Shown here: positions 1 through 5,239 of the stretch, one piece after another
Layout: the number at the start of each line of letters is the position of its first letter
How positions within the stretch are numbered: the first letter of the stretch is position 1
Source: Pseudomonadota bacterium
Lineage (GTDB): Bacteria; Pseudomonadota; Gammaproteobacteria; Enterobacterales; Enterobacteriaceae
Reading direction: 5' to 3'
NCBI GenBank assembly: GCA_023425455.1
Contig: JAFACP010000477.1
Location: forward strand, 1 to 6,656
Length of the DNA stretch: 6,656 nt
Notes under the pieces: model-generated
Told to the model about the DNA's origin: nothing
Database searches by the model: none
What the model saw: only the letters and a program-made list of their open reading frames with translations
Made by a program: the position numbers and the translations under genes

Positions 1-388
1 TTGACAAGATTGCTCTGTACAAGTCAATGGCTCTCCAGATGTCATCCTGTGTATCTCCATCCCAATCAGGAACTGTCGCCAACTCGGATTTGAACTGCAT
101 AATGAGGATATGCGCATCTGCGACTTCATCCTTTCGACATTTTAATGCGATACGAGATATCGACTTCGAAGATAGGATTGAGTAGGGCGAAAAAGCGGTG
201 CGCTCAGCGGCAATTAGTTTTTGTAATTTTCTCATGTAATCTATGCATCCTGGACATCGGGAGGGTAATGCATGGTAATTTTTACTGACCATAGAAACCA
301 ATGAAATAGCCGACTTTAATATGTCAGCTCCTCGCTCAAAGCAGACCTTCAGCAAAACCAGCTCGTCTGCTTTGTACTGTGCGTTCAA
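1..388 (-). CDS. Unrecognised open frame, cut by the left edge
   Basis: A minus-strand frame is open from a stop codon at 410-412 to the left edge, about 136 codons. I do not recognise the protein. Possible starts are TTG at 388 (used here), ATG at 292 and ATG at 235. None has a well-placed ribosome binding site: GGGGAG at about 404-409 is too far from the TTG. From residue 1 at 388 the frame reads LNAQYKADELVLLK, later a CPGC pair followed by a charged helix-like stretch (YMRKLQKLIAAERTAF), then an acidic WDGDTQDD segment. I see no signal peptide or clear membrane segment. The DNA is visibly poorer in GC than the rest of the window, and the frame uses AGA, ATA, CTA and TTA codons that its neighbours avoid, which suggests acquired DNA. 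It may be a real accessory gene or a remnant that lost its true start. Confidence 0.45.
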   Translation of the reverse strand, partial: MNAQYKADELVLLKVCFERGADILKSAISLVSMVSKNYHALPSRCPGCIDYMRKLQKLIAAERTAFSPYSILSSKSISRIALKCRKDEVADAHILIMQFKSELATVPDWDGDTQDDIWRAIDLYRAILS

Positions 389-470
389 CCCAGGGATGCA
401 ACGCTCCCCTTAATCAAACGTCAGCCAGGCGTGTTACCCCTTCCAGACGTTCCAGGGAAAAAACCACTCC

Positions 471-746
471 TCACTCAACCTCGTGAATAACATACTCCCG
501 GGCGATAGCGCGGGTTTTTTGTCCCCATACTGAGGCCTGTGTTCTTTTTTGATGGGCGTCGAAGGTCGCCTGGCTGGTGAACAGCTCTTCCACGTTCCAG
601 ATAAGCGGGTCAGGCGTTTCGCTGACCGTAAAGGAAAGGCAACCCGCTTCCGCCAGGGTCAGTCTTCGATGTTCAGGCAGATACTGGCGCACACGTTCCG
701 CCTGTTCCGGGCTGGTGCAGAGTAAACGACCCGTCAGTTTTATCAT
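471..746 (-). CDS. Small ABM-domain protein (putative quinol monooxygenase)
   Basis: This 91-residue protein looks like a single antibiotic-biosynthesis-monooxygenase (ABM) domain, a dimeric ferredoxin-like fold. Family members include YgiN-type quinol monooxygenases and heme or polyketide oxygenases. The visible family pattern is an early strand (MIKLTGRLLC), a helix, the E-A-G-C-L-S-F turn (E33 to F39), then the W50..E53 strand followed by F62 and H65. The start is ATG at 746 because AAGGA lies about seven bases upstream. A longer reading from 860 is open but has no such site and would run through the promoter region. The gene stands alone behind the ridA terminator with its own promoter-like sequence, so it is probably not part of the pyrimidine operon. 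Substrate and reaction cannot be told from sequence; many small ABM proteins are of unknown function. Confidence 0.82.
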   Translation of the reverse strand: MIKLTGRLLCTSPEQAERVRQYLPEHRRLTLAEAGCLSFTVSETPDPLIWNVEELFTSQATFDAHQKRTQASVWGQKTRAIAREYVIHEVE

Positions 747-795
747 CTCGATCCTTGTCTTTATTGCTGTTTTAGCGGTGGGTTCAGTGGCGAAA

Positions 796-825
796 TTTAT
801 AGCAGATACCTGAAAGCGGAGTAAA
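796..825 (-). promoter_or_regulatory. Predicted promoter of the ABM-domain gene
   Basis: On the minus strand a TTTACT box (820-825) is followed after 18 bp by TATAAA (796-801). TGC immediately precedes the -10, giving an extended -10 (TGCTATAAA). Transcription would start near 789, leaving a leader of about 43 nt before the ATG at 746. The location fits: just downstream of the ridA terminator and just upstream of a gene with a good ribosome binding site. Confidence 0.6.
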
Positions 826-895
826 CCGGGATGATGGCTGATGGCCGGCAAACGGCGCATTGCGTATCAGACGACGTCAGGGGCAGGGCGCCGCG

Positions 896-922
896 ATCGA
901 AAAGGGGGCGGTGAAGCCCCCT
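896..922 (-). terminator. Intrinsic terminator after ridA
   Basis: Read on the minus strand, GGGGGC (916-921) and GCCCCC (904-909) form a six-pair GC stem with loop TTCACC, followed at once by TTTT (900-903). It lies about 80 bp after the ridA stop and before the ABM-gene promoter, so it should end pyrBI-ridA transcription. The U-run is short, but the stem is strong. Confidence 0.8.
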
Positions 923-1003
923 GAATCTGTTCCCCGTCGGCAAAAGTGCATCGGGTGAACGAAGCCGTCTGCTGCGTTTAGCCGGCTGGCATCACTGAGC
1001 CAA

Positions 1004-1390
1004 TTAGCGGCGCACCGCGATGGCTTCAATCTCGATTTTCACGTCTTTTGGCAGACGCGCCACTTCCACGCAGGAGCGCGCCGGGAAGCTTGCGTTGTGC
1101 TCGGTAAAGAACGCTTCGTAGGTGGCGTTCACGGTCGCGAAGTCGTTGAGATCTTTTACGAAAACGGTGGTTTTAACGATATCGCCCACCTTCAGACCCG
1201 CAGATTCAACGATCGCCTGCACGTTCTCCAGCGACTGACGCGCCTGCGCGGCCACATCTTCCGCCACCTCGCCGGTTTTCGGGTTCACCGGGATCTGACC
1301 GGAGGTAATGATCATACTGCCCAGATCAACGCCCTGAACGTAGGGGCCGATCGCCGCTGGTGCATTTTCCGTCGCAAGTACTTTAGACAT
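1004..1390 (-). CDS. ridA: 2-iminobutanoate/2-iminopropanoate deaminase RidA
   Basis: RidA (YjgF) hydrolyses the reactive enamine/imine intermediates released by PLP enzymes such as threonine dehydratase, protecting other PLP enzymes. It acts in the cytosol as a homotrimer. At 128 residues it has the usual length and nearly matches E. coli RidA from memory. Active-site residues known for the family are present: Y17, S30, R105 (in PARSC), C107 and E120. The start at 1390 is preceded by AGGAG at a normal distance. It follows pyrI after 76 bp, as in E. coli, so it can be reached by read-through from pyrBI. A perfect TATAAT in that gap suggests an additional promoter of its own. I see nothing broken. 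Confidence 0.98.
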   Translation of the reverse strand: MSKVLATENAPAAIGPYVQGVDLGSMIITSGQIPVNPKTGEVAEDVAAQARQSLENVQAIVESAGLKVGDIVKTTVFVKDLNDFATVNATYEAFFTEHNASFPARSCVEVARLPKDVKIEIEAIAVRR

Positions 1391-1424
1391 GTTATCTCCT
1401 GAATTTCAGCACATATGGGATGTT

Positions 1425-1460
1425 CCCGGCCATTATAGGGAGGCCGGGATCCATAACCAA
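1425..1460 (-). promoter_or_regulatory. Predicted ridA promoter inside an inverted repeat
   Basis: On the minus strand a weak -35, TTGGTT (1455-1460), and a consensus -10, TATAAT (1432-1437), are separated by exactly 17 bp. The inverted repeat CCCGGCC (1442-1448) / GGCCGGG (1425-1431) brackets the -10, which falls in its 10-base loop. The expected start is near 1425. In read-through RNA from pyrI the repeat would form a seven-pair GC hairpin, but no U-run follows it, so it is not a typical terminator. Confidence 0.6.
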
Positions 1461-1466
1461 CCTCAA

Positions 1467-1928
1467 TTAGTTGGCCAGCACCACATAATGAGAAAACTCT
1501 TTTTCACAGTATTTGCATTTGAGTGCGATGTCATCTGCGCGCTTTTTCACTGCGAAGCTGGAGGAAACGGGCTCAGCATGGCTGATGCAGTTGCTGTTCG
1601 GGCATACCAGCACGCTGTCGATCCGCGCCGGCAGGCTCGGGCGGGATTTGCCCACCACTTCGTAGTCGTCGATGCGGTTAACGGTGGCGTCCGGGGCATA
1701 CAGCGACAGCTGGTTTACCTGCTCGTCGGTGAGGAAGGTGTTCTCAATTTTGATCAGATCTTTACGGCCCATTTCGCCGGAAGGCAGGTTCAGGCCGATG
1801 GTGATGCGCTGGTCGGTTTCGGTCAGTTTGAACAGCGTCAGCAGCTTAAAGCCAACCTGCGCAGGGATGTGGTCAATCACGGTGCCACGCTTGATGGCTT
1901 CAACCTGAAGTTTATTGTCGTGTGTCAT
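1467..1928 (-). CDS. pyrI: Aspartate carbamoyltransferase regulatory chain PyrI
   Basis: PyrI is the regulatory subunit of aspartate transcarbamoylase. It binds CTP/UTP (inhibitory) and ATP (activating) and joins two catalytic PyrB trimers through three regulatory dimers. The 153-residue protein has the family length. The N-terminal nucleotide-binding domain begins [20 protein letters not shown], including the basic and His-containing nucleotide site. The C-terminal zinc domain has all four ligands: C109, C114, C138 and C141, in the pattern C-x4-C-x23-C-x2-C. The gene starts 12 bp after the pyrB stop with GGGGAG in between, so the two are tightly coupled and made in step. It is regulated through the pyrL leader and attenuator upstream of pyrB. 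Confidence 0.98.
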   Translation of the reverse strand: MTHDNKLQVEAIKRGTVIDHIPAQVGFKLLTLFKLTETDQRITIGLNLPSGEMGRKDLIKIENTFLTDEQVNQLSLYAPDATVNRIDDYEVVGKSRPSLPARIDSVLVCPNSNCISHAEPVSSSFAVKKRADDIALKCKYCEKEFSHYVVLAN

Positions 1929-1940
1929 GGTGGTCTCCCC

Positions 1941-2873
1941 TTACAGAGCTAATTCGCGATTCAAAACCAGGGCCAGCAGCGCCTGGCGGGCGAAGATGCC
2001 GTTCCCGGCCTGCTGGAAGTACCAGGCGTGTGGCGTCTTATCCACGTCGGTGGTGATTTCATCGATACGCGGCAGCGGGTGCAGCACCTTCATATTGTCG
2101 CGCGCCCCTTCGAGATCGCTGGCGCGCAGCACAAACTGGGCCTTCACGTTGGCGTATTCCGACGGATCGAGACGCTCTTTCTGCACCCGGGTCATATACA
2201 GAATATCGACGTTGCCCATTACCTCTTCGATGCTGGCGTGCAGGCTCCAGGCAATGCCTTTCTCGTCCAGCATATCGAGAATGTACTGCGGCATCGCCAG
2301 CGCGTCCGGGGCGATAAAGAAGAAGCGGTTGCCGTTAAATTTCGCCAGCGCCTGGGTCAGCGAGTGGACGGTGCGACCATATTTCAGGTCGCCGACCATC
2401 GCGATGTTGAGGTTCTCCAGGCGGCCCTGGGTCTCCTGAATGGTGAACAGATCCAGCAGGGTCTGCGTCGGGTGCTGGTTCGCGCCGTCTCCGGCGTTGA
2501 GAACAGGAACGCCGCCGGAAAACTCGGTCGCCAGACGCGCCGCGCCCTCCTGCGGGTGGCGCATCACAATCGCGTCCACGTAGGTGCTGATCACCGAAAT
2601 GGTGTCCGCCAGCGTCTCGCCTTTTTTACCGAGCGACGTGTTGCTGCTGTCTGAGAAACCGACCACTGAGGCGCCCAGACGGTGCATGGAGGTTTCAAAC
2701 GAGAGGCGCGTGCGGGTCGAGGCTTCGAAGAAGCAGCTCGCAATCACCTTGTGCTTAAGCAGCTCCGGCTGTGGATCCGCTTTCAGTTTTGCCGCGGTTT
2801 CCAGAACCAGTTCCAGCTCTTCGCGGCTGAGGTCGTTTATGGAAATGATGTGTTTGTGATAAAGCGGATTCAT
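1941..2873 (-). CDS. pyrB: Aspartate carbamoyltransferase catalytic chain PyrB
   Basis: PyrB condenses carbamoyl phosphate with L-aspartate to N-carbamoyl-L-aspartate plus phosphate, the first committed step of pyrimidine synthesis. It forms trimers, two per PyrBI holoenzyme. The 310 residues show the carbamoyl-phosphate loop S52-T53-R54-T55-R56, the S80 and K84 loop contributed by the neighbouring chain, R105, the H134-P-T-Q motif, R167, and the RVQKER segment and HPLPR motif of the aspartate side. It is one residue shorter at the N-terminus than E. coli PyrB (MNPLY against MANPLY). AGGAG lies six bases before the ATG. It is the first large gene after the pyrL attenuator, whose T-run ends 21 bp before the start, so its expression should follow UTP level. 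ArcB at 5240-6244 is a distant homologue using the same first substrate. Confidence 0.99.
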   Translation of the reverse strand: MNPLYHKHIISINDLSREELELVLETAAKLKADPQPELLKHKVIASCFFEASTRTRLSFETSMHRLGASVVGFSDSSNTSLGKKGETLADTISVISTYVDAIVMRHPQEGAARLATEFSGGVPVLNAGDGANQHPTQTLLDLFTIQETQGRLENLNIAMVGDLKYGRTVHSLTQALAKFNGNRFFFIAPDALAMPQYILDMLDEKGIAWSLHASIEEVMGNVDILYMTRVQKERLDPSEYANVKAQFVLRASDLEGARDNMKVLHPLPRIDEITTDVDKTPHAWYFQQAGNGIFARQALLALVLNRELAL

Positions 2874-2894
2874 GTTTATCTCCTGACGCCGGGC

Positions 2895-2921
2895 AAAAAA
2901 AAGCCCCTCAAATGAGGGGCT
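2895..2921 (-). terminator. pyrBI attenuator (intrinsic terminator)
   Basis: On the minus strand AGCCCCTCA (2913-2921), loop TT, TGAGGGGCT (2902-2910) form a nine-pair hairpin running directly into eight T residues. This is the UTP-sensitive attenuator of pyrBI. The first three bases of the downstream arm are the pyrL stop codon, so a ribosome finishing pyrL sits on the hairpin and prevents termination. When UTP is high, polymerase outruns the ribosome and terminates. Confidence 0.95.
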
Positions 2922-3012
2922 CCGGGAATAGGGTTATCAACGGGAAGAAAAACGGCAGGCCAGCGTCTGATTTCAGACGCGGTAAGACGTTATGTCGTAC
3001 ACGCTTGACCAT
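2908..3012 (-). CDS. pyrL: pyrBI operon leader peptide PyrL
   Basis: This is a 34-codon leader peptide beginning [18 protein letters not shown] and ending LFPEPLI. Its role is translation-coupled sensing, not a protein function: ribosome position relative to RNA polymerase decides whether the attenuator forms. The family signature [15 protein letters not shown] is intact; the three Phe codons plus nearby T-rich codons make the U-rich tract (2943-2953) where polymerase slows if UTP is scarce. The ATG at 3012 has GGGAGGA just upstream. The E. coli peptide, from memory, is 44 residues and runs through the terminator. Here the stop falls inside the terminator stem, closer to the shorter Salmonella form. 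The product is probably degraded quickly. Confidence 0.93.
   Translation of the reverse strand: MVKRVRHNVLPRLKSDAGLPFFFPLITLFPEPLI
2942..2980 (-). promoter_or_regulatory. UTP-sensitive pause hairpin and U-rich tract in the pyrBI leader
   Basis: A perfect eight-pair inverted repeat, GCGTCTGA-AA-TCAGACGC on the minus strand (2963-2980), lies within the pyrL codons for RLKSDA. It is followed by the T-rich stretch GTTTTTCTTCCC. This matches the known architecture of the E. coli leader, where polymerase pauses after the hairpin at U-rich positions when UTP is low, letting the pyrL ribosome catch up. Confidence 0.8.
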
Positions 3013-3024
3013 GCTTCCTCCCGG

Positions 3025-3065
3025 CAAATTGTGGGGCATTATACGCAGCCCGGCAGACGGATCAA
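3025..3065 (-). promoter_or_regulatory. pyrBI promoter with UTP-sensitive start site
   Basis: On the minus strand TTGATC (3060-3065), a 16-bp spacer and a consensus TATAAT (3038-3043) are followed seven bases later by AATTTG (3025-3030). The same AATTTG start is known in E. coli pyrBI, where high UTP causes slippage and non-productive AAUUU(U)n transcripts. Start at 3030 gives a leader of about 157 nt to pyrB, almost the E. coli length. Conservation of the AATTTG tract implies that this second, initiation-level UTP control also operates here. Confidence 0.92.
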
Positions 3066-3104
3066 GCGATTTAATGCACGCTTTACTCAGTGCAAACGGT
3101 TCTT

Positions 3105-3143
3105 TGTGAATACTAATTCATTCTAAGTAAATAATTAATCTGC
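3105..3143 (-). promoter_or_regulatory. Putative tandem ARG boxes (ArgR operator)
   Basis: Positions 3107-3120 read TGAATACTAATTCA, which has both perfect half-sites of the ArgR consensus TGAAT-N4-ATTCA. Three of the four central bases are A/T and the flanks agree. Exactly 21 bp away (centre to centre) is a weaker match, TAAATAATTAATCT (3128-3141), with seven of ten core bases. Pairs with this spacing are typical ArgR operators. The strong box contains the stop codon of the argR-like gene, and its centre lies about 83 bp upstream of the pyrBI start. Confidence 0.5.
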
Positions 3144-3592
3144 TTATGCACCAGCGCGGTGCGCTTCACCACCCGGGGGGCGACCCAGACAATACTGCTC
3201 CCGGCCACCACGCCGAGGATCTCCGGCAACTGGTGATAATCCAGAATGCGCGCCACCGCGCGGCCATATCCGGCCACGGTGTGAATAAGGATAAATTCGC
3301 TATTGTGCTCCACGCTGACCACCATGTCGGAAACCGAACGCGCGGCATCCGGGGTCGGGCGAAGCTGGGGGTTGAGCGAATAAATTTTTAACCCTTTGGC
3401 ATTGCGTATTTTTATGACGCCGAGCAACTTCAGCAGCCGGGAAACCGTAGACTGGCTGATGCTGTCAAAGCCATGCTCCTGCAGATCGCGGCGAATTTCT
3501 TCCTGGGAGAGATAACTCTTTTCGCTAATCAGACGCTGACACACCGTCAGCTGTAGCTGTTCTTTTGCAGAGTAATCACCATATTCCGTCAT
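3113..3592 (-). CDS. ArgR-family transcriptional regulator (ADI-linked paralogue)
   Basis: This is a 159-residue ArgR/AhrC-type regulator. The N-terminal winged helix is at about residues 8-75, with the recognition helix at SISQSTVSRLLKLLG (44-58), and the C-terminal oligomerisation/ligand domain is at about 85-159 (ILIHTVAGYGRAVARILD, then ILGVVAGSSIVW). In E. coli ArgR the ligand-contacting Asp128-Asp129 sit in a GDD motif. Here the aligned residues are S132-S133, and Gln106 is replaced by R111, while Asp113 is kept as D118. Arginine sensing is therefore probably altered or lost, or needs mixed hexamers with the housekeeping ArgR; that is inference. ATG at 3592 is chosen over TTG at 3622 because the TTG lies in the T-run of the preceding terminator. 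Its ribosome site (GGGAAA) is weak. A similar gene accompanies the Salmonella ADI cluster, so it most likely controls this one. Alternative names would be argR2 or arcR. Confidence 0.9.
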   Translation of the reverse strand: MTEYGDYSAKEQLQLTVCQRLISEKSYLSQEEIRRDLQEHGFDSISQSTVSRLLKLLGVIKIRNAKGLKIYSLNPQLRPTPDAARSVSDMVVSVEHNSEFILIHTVAGYGRAVARILDYHQLPEILGVVAGSSIVWVAPRVVKRTALVHKQINYLLRMN

Positions 3593-3611
3593 AACTATTT
3601 CCCATCTAAGT

Positions 3612-3651
3612 GGCTGAAACAAAACGCCCGGCGGAGCGAGGCTTACCGGGC
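3612..3651 (-). terminator. Intrinsic terminator after the ADI operon
   Basis: On the minus strand GCCCGG (3646-3651) and CCGGGC (3626-3631) pair around a 14-base loop that contains a small AGC-GAG-GCT hairpin, followed by GTTTTGTTT. It lies between the carrier gene and the argR-like gene and should end most ADI-operon transcription. Only about 20 bases separate its T-run from the argR-like start, so that gene relies on read-through or on a promoter upstream of the hairpin that I could not identify. Confidence 0.7.
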
Positions 3652-3652
3652 C

Positions 3653-3777
3653 TGTACCCTAAATAATTCGGGTTGCATGAAGGCGGCGACGCAGTGGATC
3701 CCCGGGAGCGAACATCAGTACCTGACTGAGGCGAGCGAGGAAAACCCACCCCCAACCTGAAGTATGACGGGCGTACA
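3653..3777. repeat. ERIC (enterobacterial repetitive intergenic consensus) element
   Basis: About 125 bp matches a full-length ERIC element. One end reads ACCCTAAATAATTCGGGTTG and continues with AAGGCGGC. The central core is GTGGATCCCCGGGAGC, then CTGACTGAGGCGAGCGAG, and the far end is ACCTGAAGTATGACGGGC. The termini are inverted repeats (TGTAC at 3653-3657, GTACA at 3773-3777). The core departs from the usual consensus at several bases, suggesting an old copy. It lies wholly in the gap after the carrier gene, 12 bp past its stop, and touches the terminator. It is non-coding and should fold into a long hairpin in the 3' untranslated RNA. Confidence 0.88.
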
Positions 3778-3788
3778 ACGTCAAATAT

Positions 3789-5192
3789 TCACAACAACGC
3801 ACCCAGGCTCAATGTCACCATAATCACCACCGTCAATATCGCCAGCAGCGGCGCCACCCACTTCAGGTAACGCACGTACGGCACCCGGGCGATAGCCAGC
3901 CCGCCCATAACCACCGCCGAGGTGGGGGTGACCAGGTTAACGATGCCGGAGGCCGACTGATAGGCGGTCACGACCAGCTCGCGGTTGACGTTAGCGAAAT
4001 CGGCCAGCGGCGCCATGATCGGCATCGTCAGAACCGCCAGTCCGGAGGAGGAGGGCACCAGAAACGACAGCAGCACCTCCAGCCAGTACATCACGTTGAT
4101 AAACGCCACCGTCGATAGACCACTCACCAGCCCTTCGGCGCTGTGCAAAATGGTGTGAGTAATCATGCCCTTATCCATGATCACTACGATACCCCTCGCG
4201 ATGCCGATAATCAGCGCCACGCCCAGCAAATCCCGCGCGCCGTTGATAAAGGTGCTGGTCAGCTCCTCTTCGCTCATGCGGGCGATCAGCCCGACGATAA
4301 TCGCGCTGGCGAGAAACACCGCCGAGATCTCCGCCATCCACCACCCCAGTACCGCCACGCCGTAGATCATCACCGCGAAGGCGAGGGCGAATATCACCAG
4401 GATAAGCTTACGCACCGGGGTAAAGGCCAGCGACTGCTCCCCTTTGTTGCCGAGAAAATGGGCGCGGTTCTCCTCCTGCTTATCGGCGACGATGGAGCGC
4501 GACGGATCCCGCCGCACCTCGCGGGCGTAGCGCATCACCCACGCCACGCAGATCAGCCAGCCGATGACCAGCAGCGCCACCCGCAGACCGATGCCCTGAG
4601 TGAAGGGGATCCCGGCGGCGTTGGCGGCGATCACCGTGGCAAAGGGGTTAATGGTGGAGCCGAGGGTGCCGATCCCCGCGCCGAGCAGCACCGTCGAGGC
4701 GGCGACCACCGGGTCGAAGCGGGCCGCCAGCATCACCGGCACCAGCAGGGTGTAAAACGGCAGTGACTCCTCCGCCATGCCGTAGATGGTGCCCCCGGCG
4801 GCGAACAGCGCCATCAGGATCGGGATCATCCACTCCTCGTGTCCGCGCAGGCGGGTGGTGACCCGCTCGATCCCGGCGTCAATCGCCCCGGTTTTGCTGA
4901 CGATCCCCAGAAAACCGCCGATGATCAGAATAAACAGCGCCACGTCGATCGCCCCGGCCTGGCCGGTATCAGGGTCGTACAGCCCGGCGATCGGGGCCAT
5001 CAGCACCGACACGATCCCCTGCGGGTGCGCCGCCACGTGGGCGTATGTCCCGGCGACAGGCACCGCCTTGCCGAGAGCGTCATTCATCGCCATCTGATAC
5101 TGCCCGGCCGGGATCACCCAGCTCAGGGCGGCGACAACGGCAATCAGAAAAAAGAGAATGGTGTAAGCGGAGGGAAACTTGAACTTGCCCAT
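3789..5192 (-). CDS. arcD: YfcC/DcuC-family carrier, probable arginine:ornithine antiporter
   Basis: This is a 467-residue inner-membrane protein of the YfcC (DcuC-like) family. The first membrane helix is at about residues 10-29, others follow at about 82-99, 122-140, 145-157, 202-221, 262-283 and 288-304, with several more before a last one near 445-465. The hydrophilic loop at about 222-258 is rich in R, K, D and E. Two-fold repeat motifs are visible: GAGIGTLGSTINPF (171-184), and PSSSGLAVLTMPIMAP (380-395) followed by SASGIVNLVTPTSAV (413-427). EESLPFY (141-147) is also family-like. Exchange of external arginine for internal ornithine is inferred from its place directly after carbamate kinase and OTC genes. 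The symbol is by role; the classical ArcD of Pseudomonas is an unrelated APC-type protein. AGGAG lies eight bases before the ATG. A 47-bp gap with a GC hairpin separates it from arcB. Confidence 0.88.
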   Translation of the reverse strand: MGKFKFPSAYTILFFLIAVVAALSWVIPAGQYQMAMNDALGKAVPVAGTYAHVAAHPQGIVSVLMAPIAGLYDPDTGQAGAIDVALFILIIGGFLGIVSKTGAIDAGIERVTTRLRGHEEWMIPILMALFAAGGTIYGMAEESLPFYTLLVPVMLAARFDPVVAASTVLLGAGIGTLGSTINPFATVIAANAAGIPFTQGIGLRVALLVIGWLICVAWVMRYAREVRRDPSRSIVADKQEENRAHFLGNKGEQSLAFTPVRKLILVIFALAFAVMIYGVAVLGWWMAEISAVFLASAIIVGLIARMSEEELTSTFINGARDLLGVALIIGIARGIVVIMDKGMITHTILHSAEGLVSGLSTVAFINVMYWLEVLLSFLVPSSSGLAVLTMPIMAPLADFANVNRELVVTAYQSASGIVNLVTPTSAVVMGGLAIARVPYVRYLKWVAPLLAILTVVIMVTLSLGALL

Positions 5193-5207
5193 GATGTTCT
5201 CCTGCAG

Positions 5208-5233
5208 CCCGGCGCACCGGCTGGCGCGCCGGG
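5208..5233 (-). other. Intercistronic GC hairpin between arcB and the carrier gene
   Basis: CCCGGCGC (5226-5233) and GCGCCGGG (5208-5215) on the minus strand form a perfect eight-pair stem with a ten-base loop. It lies between the arcB stop and the carrier's ribosome site, with no T-run after it. It is therefore not a terminator. It could protect the upstream arcC-arcB message from 3' exonucleases or lower carrier expression relative to the enzymes. Confidence 0.65.
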
Positions 5234-5239
5234 AGGTGA

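Noticed and set aside
1..6. TTGACA as a -35 promoter box
   Set aside because: No -10-like hexamer lies at 16-18 bp, no plus-strand gene follows, and the bases fall inside the minus-strand open frame.
747..860. Longer N-terminus for the ABM-domain protein starting at 860
   Set aside because: The extra 38 residues do not look like the family, lack a ribosome site, and cover the predicted promoter. ATG at 746 has a good AAGGA.
1399..1409. Short palindrome CTGAATTTCAG just before ridA
   Set aside because: The arms are only five bases, it overlaps the ribosome-site region, and nothing else supports a function; such repeats are expected by chance.
3067..3095. Possible weak hairpin (GCAC/GTGC) as a terminator between the argR-like gene and pyrBI
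   Set aside because: Four pairs with a long loop and no T-run; not enough for termination.
3593..3622. TTG start giving a 169-residue argR-like protein
   Set aside because: The TTG lies in the T-run of the preceding terminator, has no ribosome site, and adds ten residues not seen in ArgR proteins. The ATG at 3592 gives a normal length.
3781..3791. Possible ARG box TGAATATTTGA at the carrier stop codon
   Set aside because: Only one half-site fits; the second half (ATTCA) is absent at the required spacing.
4143..4766. Long plus-strand open frame opposite the carrier gene, and similar ones opposite pyrB, pyrI, arcB and ridA
   Set aside because: These are GC-rich shadow frames with low-complexity His/Arg/Gly/Asp composition, no ribosome sites and no family resemblance, lying on top of well-identified minus-strand genes.
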